Source: Anseranas semipalmata
Taxonomy: Eukaryota > Chordata > Aves > Anseriformes > Anseranatidae
Reading direction: 5' to 3'
Assembly: GCA_013399115.1 (NCBI GenBank)
Contig: VXAA01007176.1
Coordinates: 124,001-188,000, forward strand
Length of the DNA: 64,000 nucleotides
In this document: piece by piece, positions 13,911 through 26,340 of the stretch
Layout: each line of letters starts with the position of its first letter
Position numbering within the stretch: position 1 is the stretch's first letter
Made by a program: the position numbers and the translations under genes
Notes under the pieces: model-generated
The model's input: the letters and a program-made list of their open reading frames with translations, nothing else
The model's database searches: none
Told to the model about the DNA's origin: nothing

Positions 13911-14608
13911 TGACCCACCACTTTAGTTTCATTTTAATAGAAGAACTCAAACCGTTAAGTTTAACTGTCTCCTTAAGTAATTGGAGGTCATATAAAAAAA
14001 GAAATCTTATTTTCCCTCATTTCTTCATTCTGTTAATTAGAGCAGAATGTTAGAAATATCCTCAGAAATACGGAAATAAGCAAGACATCCCTGCTTGGCC
14101 TAGTTATACAGCATGACTCAACAGTGGCCAAAGATTTGCAGCACATTAAAACTTTTTTTAAAAAAGAAAAAGTTTGGCAGTGAGCCAAAGTTACTCCCTG
14201 TAAATCTAGTATAGTATTGAACATTTATAAATGATTAACTAGCACAGAAGTTAGAAAGCTAAACTACAAGAGAAAAAAAGACCCTAACATGAATAGCAAC
14301 AGTACACAAAATTTCAAACTCCAGATTTCACTGTGATTTGGCTTACGGTATGAAAAAATTTAGTCACATTTGAAAAGCCATAATAGTGTAGTGTTATGTG
14401 GCCTTCTTGCCTCTACTGTCTAATGACTTTGTAAGTTACTCCTGCTAACCTGCTTAATCCAAAATTGAAGAATGTTTTTTTGCATTGATTTTATGTCTTT
14501 TTCTTTTGTAACCAGAACAAAAAAAAAATCTTGAAAAGCTTTATTAATTGTTAATTTTATTTAACATTTTTCATCTTAAAAGTAGCCAGCTTCAGTAAGT
14601 GAACAAGA
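13911..14608. other. Probable intron, no gene recognised
   Basis: Low-complexity AT-rich sequence with nothing recognisable. Confidence 0.6.
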
Positions 14609-15064
14609 GACATGGACATACTGGACTGCATCAAGTGAAGGTCCAGGAAGATGATAAAGAGCATCTGACATATGGGGAGATGCTGAGAGAGCTGGGAGTG
14701 TTCAGGCTGGAGCAGAGAAGGCTTAAGGGGATATCATCAATGCGTGTAAACACCTGGTAGGGGTAGTAAAGAAGAGCCACTCTTCTCAGTGGTACCCAGT
14801 GACAGGACAACAGGCAATGGGCACAAATTGAAATACAGGAAATTCCACTTAAATACAAGAAAAATATTTTGTGCTGCGGAAGTGATCAAACACTGGACCA
14901 GGTTGCCCAGAGAGGTTGCAGAGTCTCCATCCTTGGAGATATTCAAAACCTGACTGGTCATGGTCCTGAGCAACCTGTCCTGCTTGACTCTGCTCTCAGC
15001 AGGGGGTTGGACTAGATGATGTCCAGGGGCCCCTGCCAACCTCAACCATTCTGTGATGCTGTGA
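14609..15064 (+). mobile_element. CR1 LINE, 5'-truncated 3' end
   Basis: The fragment holds the last part of CR1 ORF2 and its 3' UTR: TTCTCAGTGGTACCCAGTGA, GACAACAGGCAATGGGCACA, GGTTGCCCAGAGAGGTTGCA, GAGTCTCCATCCTTGGAGAT and GGTTGGACTAGATGATGTCC. It ends in CAACCATTCTGTGATGCTGTGA, a CR1 terminus with the ATTCTGTG-type repeat. It begins abruptly near GACATGGACATACTGGACTG, as expected from incomplete reverse transcription. The coding part has stops and indels, so the copy is inactive. It is the cleanest CR1 end in the window, hence younger than the 9.4-kb and 13.5-kb copies. Confidence 0.93.
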
Positions 15065-15941
15065 ATGTGCATGTGAAGTAGAAATTCTTTTCATTAGGGA
15101 TATTATTTTGCCACTCAGAGAAGTCACTTGCCCTAGTTGCAAACCAATGTATTTTGAAATTCCATGCTCCGCAGAATTTTGTTCCCTTGGCCTTTTTGAT
15201 TACAAATTCTTTTTCTGTGCCCCATCCACTCTGTTAAGAATGAAATTCCTCCAGTCTGAAAGAGTCTAATGTGTTTTGGGGATTAAAAAGCAGGAAGAGG
15301 AAGATAATACAAGATGAATGGTCAAATATCACTTCTTATGCTAGCATAAAATAGAGCAGGCTATATTTAGAGAGGTCAGCAAATGGACTCCTGAAGATGG
15401 CTTTGTCAACACCCATGATAAGTGGGACCATCCGTATGCTTGAAGTTAGGTTTGTGATTAAGAAGTCCATTGATTAAGGGCCAGAATATCAAACAAAGAA
15501 GCCCCCTGAATTCTGCTTAGCATATGGACAAAGTCTAGAGCAATAAAATCAGCCAAACAAGCCAAAATTAGAAATTCTCAAATGCAGTAGTATCCCTTGT
15601 TGGGTTTTCACTAATTCTCCCTCCTACTGAAGATATTAAAGCACGATGTACTAATGTACTATACCCAGTAGCCCATTGTGCTTTAACATAAAATTGGCCC
15701 TTAAGGTCAAGAGGACCGAGGGAAGAAAACAGGGAAGTTCTAACCAGTTTCACTACTGCTCACTAATAAATCAGCTTAGCAACTTCTTAGCAACTCCTCA
15801 TTTAAAGTTAGATATTCTAGAGGGAAAATAAAATGAAAATTTGGGGACAGAAAACTTCAGAATGTTGGTGTTGCTCCGGAGTCCCACTCTGCCTGCAGTT
15901 CGGTTTAGGGAGTTGTTTTGGGTTTCTGTGTGTACATGCTG

Positions 15942-16011
15942 CTTTTCTCTTTCTCTTTTTCTTTCTCTTTTTCTTTTTCTTTCTTTTTTTCTTTTTCTTT
16001 TTCTTTTTCTT
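15942..16011 (+). repeat. 70-base uninterrupted polypyrimidine tract, (CTTTTT)n/(CTTTCT)n-like
   Basis: Every base is C or T, in CTTTCT and CTTTTT hexamer units. Long mirror-like homopurine/homopyrimidine tracts can adopt triplex (H-DNA) structure. Lys/Arg-rich or Phe-rich frames over it are artefacts. Confidence 0.95.
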
Positions 16012-17019
16012 GCGACTTTGCAAGAAGTACCTGAGAGCTGTGTGTTTTTATTCTGCACAGAAAATACCACTTCCTATGGGACTGGTGAACAAATACGCCC
16101 TAACCGCATTCAAACAGCTCTTTTTTATTATTACATGAATAAAAGAAACATGGAAGGAATCAGTTTTTCCCTTGCTTGCTCTCTCTCCTTCACATAAAAT
16201 ACAAGACAGCCCCCAAATGAATTTTACTGTTTAACACGCAAATTCAAAAGTGCAGGTTTCCTAACTTTCAGGTTCCTTATCAAACACCATTAAATTTTCT
16301 AAAAATACCAATCACATACCCCACCTTCTGCAGATGTCAAAGACTGCCATTTACTTCAAAGCCCCAAGTGGCCTCCAGTTCCCCTTTTACTCTGGTTAAA
16401 GCAAACCCCAGTTCAGAGAGGAAAAAGAGAGAGAGATTCAGTGTTTTGGCCTTGATACACGATTCTATTAAAACGAGCAAACAAACCTCAGGGAGAAAAG
16501 AATACCAGGAATGGGGGGATGCTCTGAACACTCAAGACACCTGCTCTAGTCTCTTTAACCTCAATGCTTGTACCTAAGTCTCAAGGATTTCTTTACTAAT
16601 GCTGGCTTTAGAAAGCTCTGATTTACCATGGACGAAAAGTACTTCAAGTCACTTTAGAAGCCTAACAGCATTGTAAAAATGAAAAACACAGCACTGACCA
16701 TGTCTGATAGTCCCTGGTTTCTGCGAACTCCTCTGCTATTTGTATCACTCCATCAAATGAACCTCACACCAAATGGATGTTTTGGCAGTGGTCCCAGACA
16801 TACACCACCAAGTCACAAGCAGCTCACTGTGACACTCCTCTTACTAATGAGAAGGAGCAAGCTACAGCAGCAATTCTTCAACGTTTCTCCCTCCCTGCTC
16901 CCCTGGGGTATGTTCCTCATGCCCTCTCCTGCCCTCCCCAGCCAGTCTGAGCACTGCTGGCCCTGGGAGAAGGCAGGAAGGGAGGGATGGGGAACTGCAG
17001 GCTGTGTCCTAGAGGACGA

Positions 17020-17430
17020 GGCTGCCCTTGCTAGGAAAACCACGGGGAACGCGGCTAGCAGTGACCGGGCAGGGCTGGCAGGAGGAGGCCCGCAGAACTG
17101 ACCACAGCGAGAGGAGGGCAGGCTGGCAGCCTCCATCACGAAAGACAGAGGCTGCGCTGGCCACTAGTTGCCACGCACTCCTGCTTCTCCTGCCCTGTGT
17201 TGTCTGCCCTCCTCCTTCATCCTCCTCAGGCAAGTGAAGGCTCCCCCCACCCCTGCACCGGCCCCCTCGTCCTCGGTGCTCCCTTGGCTCTGCCTCCTGA
17301 GGCCCAGCAGGCCACAACAGGGCCCAGCCCGGCCCCCCATGTAGTCCACGTTCCCCGTCAGTCAGAGGCGTGCCCCAGCCTGGCAGGCCACCGCGTGGCA
17401 TCGCTGGGAGAGGAGAACAGCAAAACATTA
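17020..17430. other. GC-rich patch
   Basis: Locally GC-rich with moderate CpG (ACGCGGCTAGCAGTGACCGG, CCACCGCGTGG) in AT-rich surroundings. Overlapping long frames on both strands reflect scarcity of stops. No known exon is recognised. Confidence 0.6.
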
Positions 17431-18530
17431 TGCGGCGCGAGAAACTTCTTGGATGGGAGGGTAGGCAGCTGGTATGTGAGAGCAGGAAGGTTCAGAAGGA
17501 AAAGCTGCTGAGCAAAGCCAAGCCCAGCTGAGACACTGAGCGGTAGGCACAGCAACAGCAGGAGAGAGAAAAAAGTAAAGACAAAGATCTTCCTTCAAAA
17601 GAGCTGGAAAGGATTATGTAGGATGGTGACCACATCTTTCCTCAACCATTCAGGCCTGCCTTCCAGCTAAGCAGAAAAAAGGAGAGCTCATTTTTTATTA
17701 TGTGCGAGGAATCTCTGGGAAGCTTCTTTTGAGAAGAGCGGGTATTCCTCATTCAGGGGACAAGAAACAGATTTTTCTTTTGCAAATTGCTTCAAGCACT
17801 AAGATAACTCAGGCACTAGTTTCTTCCTGAATCCCGGGAAGAGCCCTGCTTGTATACAAAATGTTCATAAGCAGAATAGTCTGTCCATTCCAGAAAGCAA
17901 AGGGAAGAAAGAGCAAACAGATCCACCAGACTGTGACTGCGTGTGTGCATGCTGCAAAGTGAACACTTTTGGGAGCCATCAGAAATGGGAATGGGCGAGG
18001 ACAGAGGCCTTGGCCACACGCAAGGCCCAGAGGTCTAATAGAAGGGAATGAGGTTCTGGAAACCAGGGAGTGGCAGTATGAGCAGCTTGAGGTTTCTAAG
18101 AGGGAAATCAAGAAGAGCACAGCTCTCACTGTCCGGCAGAAGCCACCATAGCCCTGAAGCCTGATCTAGCATTCTCCTACATCAGTATAATCTACACTAC
18201 GGATAGGCAAAGACAAGGGAGGAGGAATGCAGTTTCTCAGTGCTGTTCTGTGGTGTGACGTGAGCCACACTATACAGTCCCGAGTCAGCCCGCCTCCACC
18301 TGCAGGAGAGAGGCCCCTCTGCCCAACAAGCCCACCAGAGGCAGGGACTGGCAGATGAATTGGCTGGCACACTCGCAAGGGGACAGCCATGCAGAGAATA
18401 GGCAGCATGCGAAATCACTGGGCATCTCTGGGTTAAGAGATTTTAGATGGTTTACCTTATCCAACTCTGTGGTCAGCATTGCTGAATGGGAGAAAACATT
18501 GCAACGTGTTCAAGAAAAAGAAGGCTCCAG

Positions 18531-18608
18531 CCTCCTCCAGCAGGAGGAGGGGATGACAAGCTAGCAACAGACCTAGCAGGTGCCAACTTACCTAGTAGGT
18601 GCCAACAG
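18531..18608. repeat. Perfect 8-bp-arm hairpin followed by a 19-bp tandem duplication
   Basis: CCTCCTCC-AGCA-GGAGGAGG (18,531-18,550) is a perfect inverted repeat. It is followed by ACCTAGCAGGTGCCAACTT (18,571-18,589) and ACCTAGTAGGTGCCAACAG (18,590-18,608), two adjacent copies differing at three positions. Confidence 0.85.
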
Positions 18609-19929
18609 AGCCGTTGCCTACAGAGTGACATCGTAAGGGTAGCAATCCGCTGCCTTTTCCTGGCAGGTGTGCCTGCGGTGACGGCAGCCAGCACAGAGTC
18701 TTGTACGAGGTGCTTGGGAGTGGCACAGCTTTAAGGGTCCATCACGCCTATCCCTTGGAAGGCCTTGTGCAGGTTGCATCACATCTGAAGCACATTTCAT
18801 CACCAGCACACGCACTCTCCTTTCTGATGTTCAGTTATCTACCAATAAGTCATTTGAATGAAGAATTACTCTCCAAGACAGCACAGGCGTTTATTACACC
18901 CAATTTCCACACCTGCTCCTAGTAGCACAAACCCAAAGACATTTTATGGAGGGATCTTCTATTTTTTCTTGTTATTCCTATGTATTTCAGCAGCCAGAGA
19001 CTTCTGACCAACAGAATCGTGCTGTGTAGAAAACTCTTAAGATCTAAATAATTAATCTTAAATATTAGAAGTTTAGTTCTCTAAGTGATCCTGAGGGGAA
19101 AAGTAAAGAGCTGCAAAGAGCAGAATAGTCAAATAACACAACTGACAGCAACGTTGCAAGCAACTCTGTGCTAAAAGGCCAACTTTGCTGCTGCTAGGCA
19201 GGGAGAAAATTGCAGGCTGGGAAGAAAACATGCCTTGAAAATATAGAGCTTCACTCAATTACCTGCTACAATGAAGTGAGAAAATGAATGTCACCCCTGT
19301 CACCTGCAACTGAGTAAACTCCAGCCAGTCTCCACCCACAGGTACAAGTGCCAACATGTCAAGCAGAAGAACGCCTATCAACAGGAATGTAGTCTTCTCA
19401 GCACTGAGGAGGCTGCAATTTGATTTACTATGGTTGGCATAAATTAAACACCAGCTATCAGAAAGGAGATGGAGTTAAAGATTGTATCACTGGGATCTTC
19501 AGAAAAAAAACTTATCTGGAGAGAAGAAAAAGCTTTTACCCAGGAAAATGCAAATGAAGAAAATGAAGTGCAAGGCAATGTTGATACTGGAAGAAGGCAA
19601 TGAGATCAATTATCAGCCCCAGCAATCTAAAAGAGCAGCATTAAGTCTTGATATGGGTAACCATGCTCCGGTTTTAAAGGCCTGCTGCAGAACCTGAGAG
19701 AACTGCAGGTGTTACGTCCTCCTAGCTCACGCCTTGCTTGGCTATCAGCCGCCAGTCAATGGTACAGGATTGGCTCTCAAATGGGAGAAGTGAGGAAGGC
19801 ATCCTAGCATGCATGTCAGGACAAGGAGGAGGGAGGTGTATTGCTTTGGGAGGCGGCAAGCCTTAGCTTTTTGGGGGCCGCTACCAAGCCAGTTTTCAGG
19901 AGGTGAGATACAGGCTCTGGTGAGCGGCC

Positions 19930-20220
19930 TGTGCCTGCTGGAGGAGAAGTTGCTGGGCCCCAGGTCGGATGGGAAGGGCCACGGCCAGCCCTCTGCGGAG
20001 CCGTGGAGGAGCAGGGGCTGTCCTGGCTGTGTTCCCCACCGGGGCAGGGCACGAGCTGCGTGTGGCAGCCGTGGGTGCTCCTCTCCCCGCCGCAGGGCCA
20101 GGGTGCCCAGCCCTCACCGCGACCCCCGGCTCCACACCCCAGAGCAGCACTGCTTGGGCTCGGCTATCTCAGTTCAGGGAGGGGGCAGGCGGGAGGGAAG
20201 GGGTCCGGGAGCCACAGTTC
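19930..20220. other. CpG-rich patch
   Basis: GC-rich with many CpGs (CTCCCCGCCGCAGGG, CTCACCGCGACCCCCGGCTC). Three overlapping open frames over it look like composition effects. There is no recognised exon or promoter motif. Confidence 0.6.
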
Positions 20221-21031
20221 TCCACCAGCAAAGAGGCAAAGCACGGGCAGGAACCACAGGAGACTTGTTTGAAAGGACAAGATGCCAGGTCCAGGCCTGC
20301 AACTTGCACCTACTGAAGCGAGCAGTTCGCTGAGGGCGAGGCAATGTGACAGAGAGCAGAGAGGACACTAGCATGACGCCTGCAGAGGTGGGTCAGGTTT
20401 AACAACTCATTTGAAAACCAGACTTCAAATCACTAACACTTCCTACATGTGGTGGCAACCGGTTTTGCTACCAGTTTGCTTCGGAACTGCTTTCCCCTTG
20501 CAAAGTGTTGGAAAGCAAAGCTCCTCTTGCACACATCAGTAATACTTACTCATAAAATAAAATTGGGCTGTGATAAGTAAAATATTTGTGACTGTACACT
20601 GACTGAGTACTAGGAGAACACTTGTATTCTCAGCTGACAACTCAATTAAACTAAGCACAGGGTCTTTCACCAAAGACATTATTCACTTCGCTCAGATGGC
20701 AGAAACTGCTGTAATCCCAACCAGGATTAGTGGAGCTGTATCGTTTTACATCATGTGGGAACTGGCCTGTTTACCTTAAACTGCATTTAACTTCATAGAC
20801 TACTTATTTCAACTCTTCCCAGGAGTGATTATTGTTATACCGAAAAGAGAATGAGGTGAGCTACAATGGATATTAAAGATAAAACAAGATGGGTCTGGCA
20901 GCTGAGAGGAACACTCTGCAGTAATAGGGCAAGTGAATTTCTGTTCCTAAAAACAAGTTTGAACTCTGCTGATATGATACCTGCTTGTGTGTCACACTCA
21001 CTAGCCTAGCGTTTCTTTCCCTCTCCTCTCA

Positions 21032-21062
21032 TTTTTTTTTTAATTTAAAATTAAAAAAAAAA
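21032..21062. repeat. Perfect 15-bp A/T palindrome with a one-base centre
   Basis: T10AATTT (21,032-21,046) is followed after one base by its exact complement AAATTA10 (21,048-21,062). It can form a cruciform, and the poly-A continues to 21,066. Confidence 0.9.
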
Positions 21063-24000
21063 AAAAGGCAGCATTGATAATCAATTTCAGTTTGCAGCAT
21101 CTGCTGCTGGTGACTAAGGGAGGGATGTCTTCTTCTATTCCTCACTAAGAATAGCATTGGACCCACTAGCTTAAGAAAAAGACTGTTGTGGTTTCCTCTG
21201 AGTATTGAGCATCGCTGGAGCTGGGCCCTGAGAAACGAAGGATGAGGGTGGAGAAATAAAAAACACAGAAAAGGACTAAAGATAGAATACTTCTGAGGAA
21301 ACAGCTGGAGAAGGAAGAGAATAAAATCAGAGAAAGGTCAAGTTTTGGCATCTTTAATGTGAAAAACAAATTAATAGGAAAATGGTAGGAAAGAAGGAAC
21401 TTACCTCTTTCACAGAAGCCAAAAAGAGTAAGAAGCAGATATGTTTCACTCAAGTGCAGAGGAGAATGTCAACAAGCTATTACATAATTTCTGTATTTCA
21501 AAAAATTCAATTTTTATTATTTAGTTACATACCCTTTCCTTCCTTTTTTAGTTTGTTATTAAAATCGCCCTCTTTTTGGAGGGCGATGTTTGTTTAATGT
21601 AGCAAGAATGTATCTACAATTACTGTTTGTGGGTTTTTTTGCTCCATGAAGTGCAATTAAATTATATTAAACATGTTTACAAGATAGCACACAGAGTAAC
21701 AAATTAGAAACCTCTATTTCACTGCTTTTTCAAACTTAAAAACAAACTCCCTGAATTGAAGGCTTTATGTTTTCAAATTCTAAGTAGAACATTTCTTAGT
21801 TCCAGAATTCCTGGAAAACAGTAAGAGTAACTGAGAAAAAAACTAGGAACAGCAAAAGCTCAACAAATAGCAACTGTAACTTAATTAAAATTTACTTAAT
21901 TTCTTAGCTACAGAAGACATCTGCAATTGTAATAGAAATTTTGGTCTCTTATTCAACTATGAGATTGAAATAATTAATCAGTATTCTATTTGAATATGTT
22001 CTTAACATAGGTTTTGCTACAGAGGGAGGATCATCTACTGATTTTTCAAAAGCTTTAAACTATGTTGTTCTGTAGTTAAAAAATCCTCAATCCTGAGAGG
22101 GAGTGACAATGTAAAGCTCTGACTGTGACTTTACTGAAGTAATGATTTAATAATTCCCCAATTACTGTAAACGATTTGCATGAACGATAAGAAATTATTC
22201 TGAATGTTGCCTGCATTTTTTCAGGCTTAAACAAACGATGAGAATTAATCTTACTAGAATCAGCCATATTAAAGAAATATGTGTCTTTAGTCCGTTAGTT
22301 AGGCTTTCATACAGCTTCAACTAGAGAAAAGTTAATTTATAGAAGCATCTTTGTTTTTCAGGAAAACAAAACATTCTTTGAAATTGCAACTTTAAAGTGT
22401 TTCTGTTAATACATACAGGCCAATATTAAAAGGCTTTCCTGCAATGCTGCTATGCTGGTTTTGTTGGTATGCATTGTAGTCAGATGTTTCTTTAATACAG
22501 TATTTTACAGTTTAATACAGTAACAAGCTATATTAAATTCATCAGCTTTTACCACACTGTATGCAATTCCTCGATGTAAGTCTTTCTATTAAGCAATTCA
22601 CCAAGTGATTACGGTATGTATTTTCTTGAGAAAGAAGCCAGTAACCATGGAACAGATCCAGCAGCCTTGGAACCAGCGACAGAGAGCAGAAAAGAGGGCA
22701 GTGTTCAGGAGTTTGGAAGAGGAAGGTTTTTCGTATTGTTTTTGTTGTTACAAATGTAAGGCAAGGATGAGAAAACAATGACAGTGACTATGGCTGTGGT
22801 GCGACAGACCCAAATAATTACAAAGACAACAAAGATGACTGGATATTGAAAGTGAGATGTCCCTTGTCCTCGACTGGGTATTCGACAGATGATTTTTTAT
22901 ACAGGAAGGCTACCGGCACTGCTCAATACCGTGGCAGAGACTTGGCACAGATTTGCAAAACCAAACCAAAACAAAAAGGTCTGGGAAGAAGCCCCTAGAT
23001 AAGGTTGATCATGTAAGCTGAGAAGGAGACCTGTCGGCAGTGCAGGAAAATAGCATCACAAGAAGAGAAAAGAACAGAAGCATCGAGGGACTGGACACTG
23101 AGGAACAGCCTGACAGCATACTGGAGACTGCAGCTTACACAGAAAGCAGGATGATCCACGGACAGAAGGACTGGAAGAGAAAGGAATCAGATCGTACCGA
23201 CACCAGGAACAGGAGGAAGATACATATACATGATGGCAGACTGTTGTTAGGAAGATCTGCAAAACCTGTCATACAACTGGATCTAGAAAAAAAGAACCGC
23301 GTGTCAAATGGGTACAGGATATGGAGTTAGGTTTGAAAATTATCCTGAAAAATCTTGCTTTTAAAGGTAGGGCAATGGGCAAAGGAATGTCAATGAGGGA
23401 AAGGAAAGACAAAAATGAGAAAGAAAACAGATTCAATACAGCAGAGAGCAGTAATTGAGAGGAAACACAGGATTATACCTAATCCGGTGAGGGAAATGGA
23501 TGTGGTTAGTGAGAAACAAGTAAAATGTTTGTGTACTAATACTTAGGCCACGTACCAGAAAAGAAAAAGAGGAATTTTAATTGCTGGTGCAAAATGTGAA
23601 GCAATACATTGCAGGAATAACAGAAAATGCAATCAGGACCAGAACACAACTATGCTCAAGAAAGGTAAAAACACAAGTAAAAATGATGGGAAAGAACTGA
23701 ACATGAATAGTATCAATGGCAGCGTGATAGGAAAGAATAGCATTGATAATACAAAATCTGCTTAAGGGAAGGTGGCTCTGCAGCAAACTCTGAGTTCATT
23801 TGCAGCAGATTTTTTTCCATTTTTCCCCAAAGAAATTTTTCACCTGAGACTCAAAAGACAGAATTCCTAGTAGAAAACTGGATTTTAATTTAGGAGATAC
23901 AGATAGCAGAACACATGGAACAGCAGGGGACCAGATATTTCTGTATGTGAGATCCTATGTATTTCTTTACCAAACAACTATTTAAACAAGAGGGCCTGTG

Positions 24001-24449
24001 GGTATTCTCAGGGTTGATTTTGGAAGTAGCAAAGATATCTATGATACAATTGGATTAAGAAAATAATTGCAAGTTGAGAGAACATTATTTGCTTTTGTTT
24101 AAATTAAATAGATAAGCAAAATGCCTGTTATAAAAGTTCAGGACTTCAAAGGGGCAAGTTTGATAAACTAAAAGGAACCACTTTGTTAAATAATCACCTG
24201 GACTGAGGAGATACCAAACAGGAAGAACTGACTGACCTTGTGAAGCATAGCTACAGAAATGAAACTGAAAAAGCAAGATCATGAACAAAAGGACTAAAAG
24301 CAAAATTTCTGCCGTAAACTGGAAACTCATCAGCTGAAAATGTCAAAGATGACAAACCCATAAAATCACACAGATAATCACCCTGAAATAATCATAAAAG
24401 ACAAAGATACTTCTGAAGTGTATCAGATGAGCTGCTGTTAAATACAAAT

Positions 24450-24955
24450 CACTGCCATTCTATAAAGCTTTAGAAACCAAGAGCTCACCTGGAGCACTGG
24501 GCAAAGCTTTTATTACCCACATTGAAGGAAACTGGCCTCAAACTGATGCAAAGCAGGGCTATTAGAATGGTGATGGGAACAGATCAGCTTCTGAAACACG
24601 AGAGGAGGACCTGAGGAGCTTGGCTTGGTTAGCCTCAGGAGATGTAGGCTGAGAGGGCTACAAAATTTGTTTCTATAAATATATCACAGAGGAAGTAAAA
24701 GAGCTACTTAAGCAAAATGACAATGTTAACTCAAGAACAAGTGGATATAAACAGGCCACAATGAAATTTAGGTTGAAGTTAGAAGAAGGCTTCTGGCCTG
24801 ACCGCACTGAGGTTTTGGAACATATTTTTAATAACAGTAGTGAAGACAAAGAACTTAACAGGATTTTGATCACTTTGCAAATGGAATAGCAGGAGGAGGT
24901 TGCCTGGAACAGTGAGAGAATGAATGCTAGGTTCAGGAAATCTTTTCCATTCCTA
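24450..24955 (+). mobile_element. Ancient L3/CR1-like LINE relic, end of ORF2 and 3' region
   Basis: The ordered phrases CTCACCTGGAGCACTGG, CAGGGCTATTAGAATGG, GAGCTACTTAAGCAAAATGA, ACTCAAGAACAAGTGGATAT, AAACAGGCCACAATGAAATT, TTAGAAGAAGGCTTCTGGC and GGTTGCCTGGAACAGTGAGA track the end of ORF2 and 3' part of old L3/CR1-type elements known in reptiles. There are many stops. It is clearly older than the avian CR1 copy at 14.6 kb. Confidence 0.65.
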
Positions 24956-25854
24956 ATTTAAATAAAAATTTGTTCACTGAAACTTGGCAGAAGTTATTCA
25001 GTACTGTCTTTTAATGGATGTCTTTGTTACTTCATGAAATGTACTTAAAAGGATTGTTAAAAGGAAAACCTGTCTGTTGAAAGACAGTATTGTATTTTTA
25101 TGATATACAAACAATAAGTATCCTGGAATCCTAGCAAGTACATTGAAAGCCATTAAAATAAGTTGCAGCAAATTCACTATTAGCAGTGATAACTATAAAA
25201 ATGAGGAATTACTGAAACTGCTTAAAGTTCATGCATTCTGGAGTTATGTATTTTGGTAAAATTCCCCAAATCCAATTCCAGATTCCAAGTGAAAATTCAG
25301 TGCAAATAATCCGATACCTATTCTTTATGCCCACTGGAAGCTAACGTTCAGACATGTACAGCTGTGCTGCAAAAGAGGCTCTCTCTTTTTAACACATTCG
25401 TCCCTGCGCTGCCTAATCCCCAGAGCAGGGGTAAGCTCCTGGATTCACAAGGAAGGGAGCAAGAACGATAGGAAAAAGTATTTACAGCTAATACAGGGTT
25501 GCAATATTTCAGGAATTTAAAGAATTATTTTACCAGGTTTTCTAGAAAACATACACACTCGTGATTTTGAAATAATGCCTCAAGTAACTCTCTACAGAGG
25601 AAACTGCAGTTTCTCTCTTTTGGGGACTACAGAAGGATTCAAAAGTGAGCTAGTAGAAGATTTTAATCTCAGAAGTTAAATTACTGCAAATAAAGTAAAA
25701 TAGGTACTATTTTACTACTTAAGTAAAATAGGTACTAGACCTTAAAACACTCACAGGTGACGATGGACCAGTGCAGTCAGCTCTGAGGTACCCCAGAAAA
25801 ACGGCCTTGAAAGATTTAAAATTACTTTATTTAACTGATGATAGGAAAAACTGT
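24956..25854. other. Probable intron, no gene recognised
   Basis: AT-rich. The only structure seen is a direct repeat of AAGTAAAATAGGTACTA at 25,693-25,709 and 25,721-25,737. Confidence 0.6.
25693..25737 (+). repeat. Direct repeat, two identical 17-base copies 28 bases apart
   Basis: AAGTAAAATAGGTACTA occurs at 25,693-25,709 and again exactly at 25,721-25,737, a small recent tandem duplication. Confidence 0.9.
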
Positions 25855-25972
25855 CTGCGGTTAGGACAGTGGACTGGGACTTAATAGTTCAGTTCCTGAA
25901 TCTGCCATAAACCTTGGGGAAAATATTCATTCTGCTGCTCAATTTGCTAGCTGTAAAAGTAAAATAATCATC
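25855..25972 (+). repeat. MIR-like SINE relic
   Basis: The order GCGGTTAGGACAGTGGACTG … TTCCTGAATCTGCC … ACCTTGGGGAAAATATTCAT … TCAATTTGCTAGCTGTAAAA … AATAATCAT matches MIR-type SINEs: a tRNA-like head, then an ACCTTGGGCAAGTCACTTAA-like core, then a CTCAGTTTCC/TCTGTAAAATG-like segment. Divergence is high but the collinearity is good. Confidence 0.65.
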
Positions 25973-26119
25973 TTTTTTTCCTTGCCCTACATCTGGAGGC
26001 CTCCACACCTGGAGACGGTGACTGACGAGAACAACAGGGCTTGTTCTCGTTTTACGTTCTCACATTTCTGGGACCAGCGAGTAAATATCATAGTATGACT
26101 TCGGCTCCACTGGCTTATT

Positions 26120-26340
26120 CCCAATGTGTCGGCTTCTGGTGACTGACCAGGCCCAGCTGCAAAGTAAAACCCCGCAGCGACCTGGAGCTGAGCGACCAAG
26201 AGGCAACCAGCTCCCCTCCCCGGGCTGCTCCCCCCCGGTCACCGAGACCACCGGGCCACCAGCTCTGCTGCTGCTGGAGAAGGCAAAGCAGCTGAACGGT
26301 CCCTAACGGAGGAAACAAACAGGCACGCGTGACCCACGAG
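26120..26340. other. CpG-rich patch
   Basis: GC-rich with repeated CpG (CCCCGCAGCGACC, CACCGAGACCACCGGGCC, CACGCGTGACC). No exon is recognised. Confidence 0.55.

Larger units (their letters stand above)
15065..24449. other. Probable intron, no gene recognised
   Basis: Contains the pyrimidine tract at 15,942, CpG-rich patches at about 17.0 and 19.9 kb, a hairpin and short tandem at 18.5 kb and an A/T palindrome at 21.0 kb (all listed separately). The open frames over the GC-rich patches (up to 174 codons) run in several frames at once, which is expected where stop codons are rare. No protein family is recognised. Confidence 0.6.

Noticed and set aside
15798..16070. Lys/Arg-rich and Phe-rich frames
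   Set aside because: They are translations of the polypyrimidine tract.
17009..17428. Several long frames over GC-rich DNA at 17.0-17.4 kb, and likewise at 19.8-20.3 kb
   Set aside because: Multiple frames on both strands are open at once, which reflects low stop-codon frequency in GC-rich sequence, not coding.
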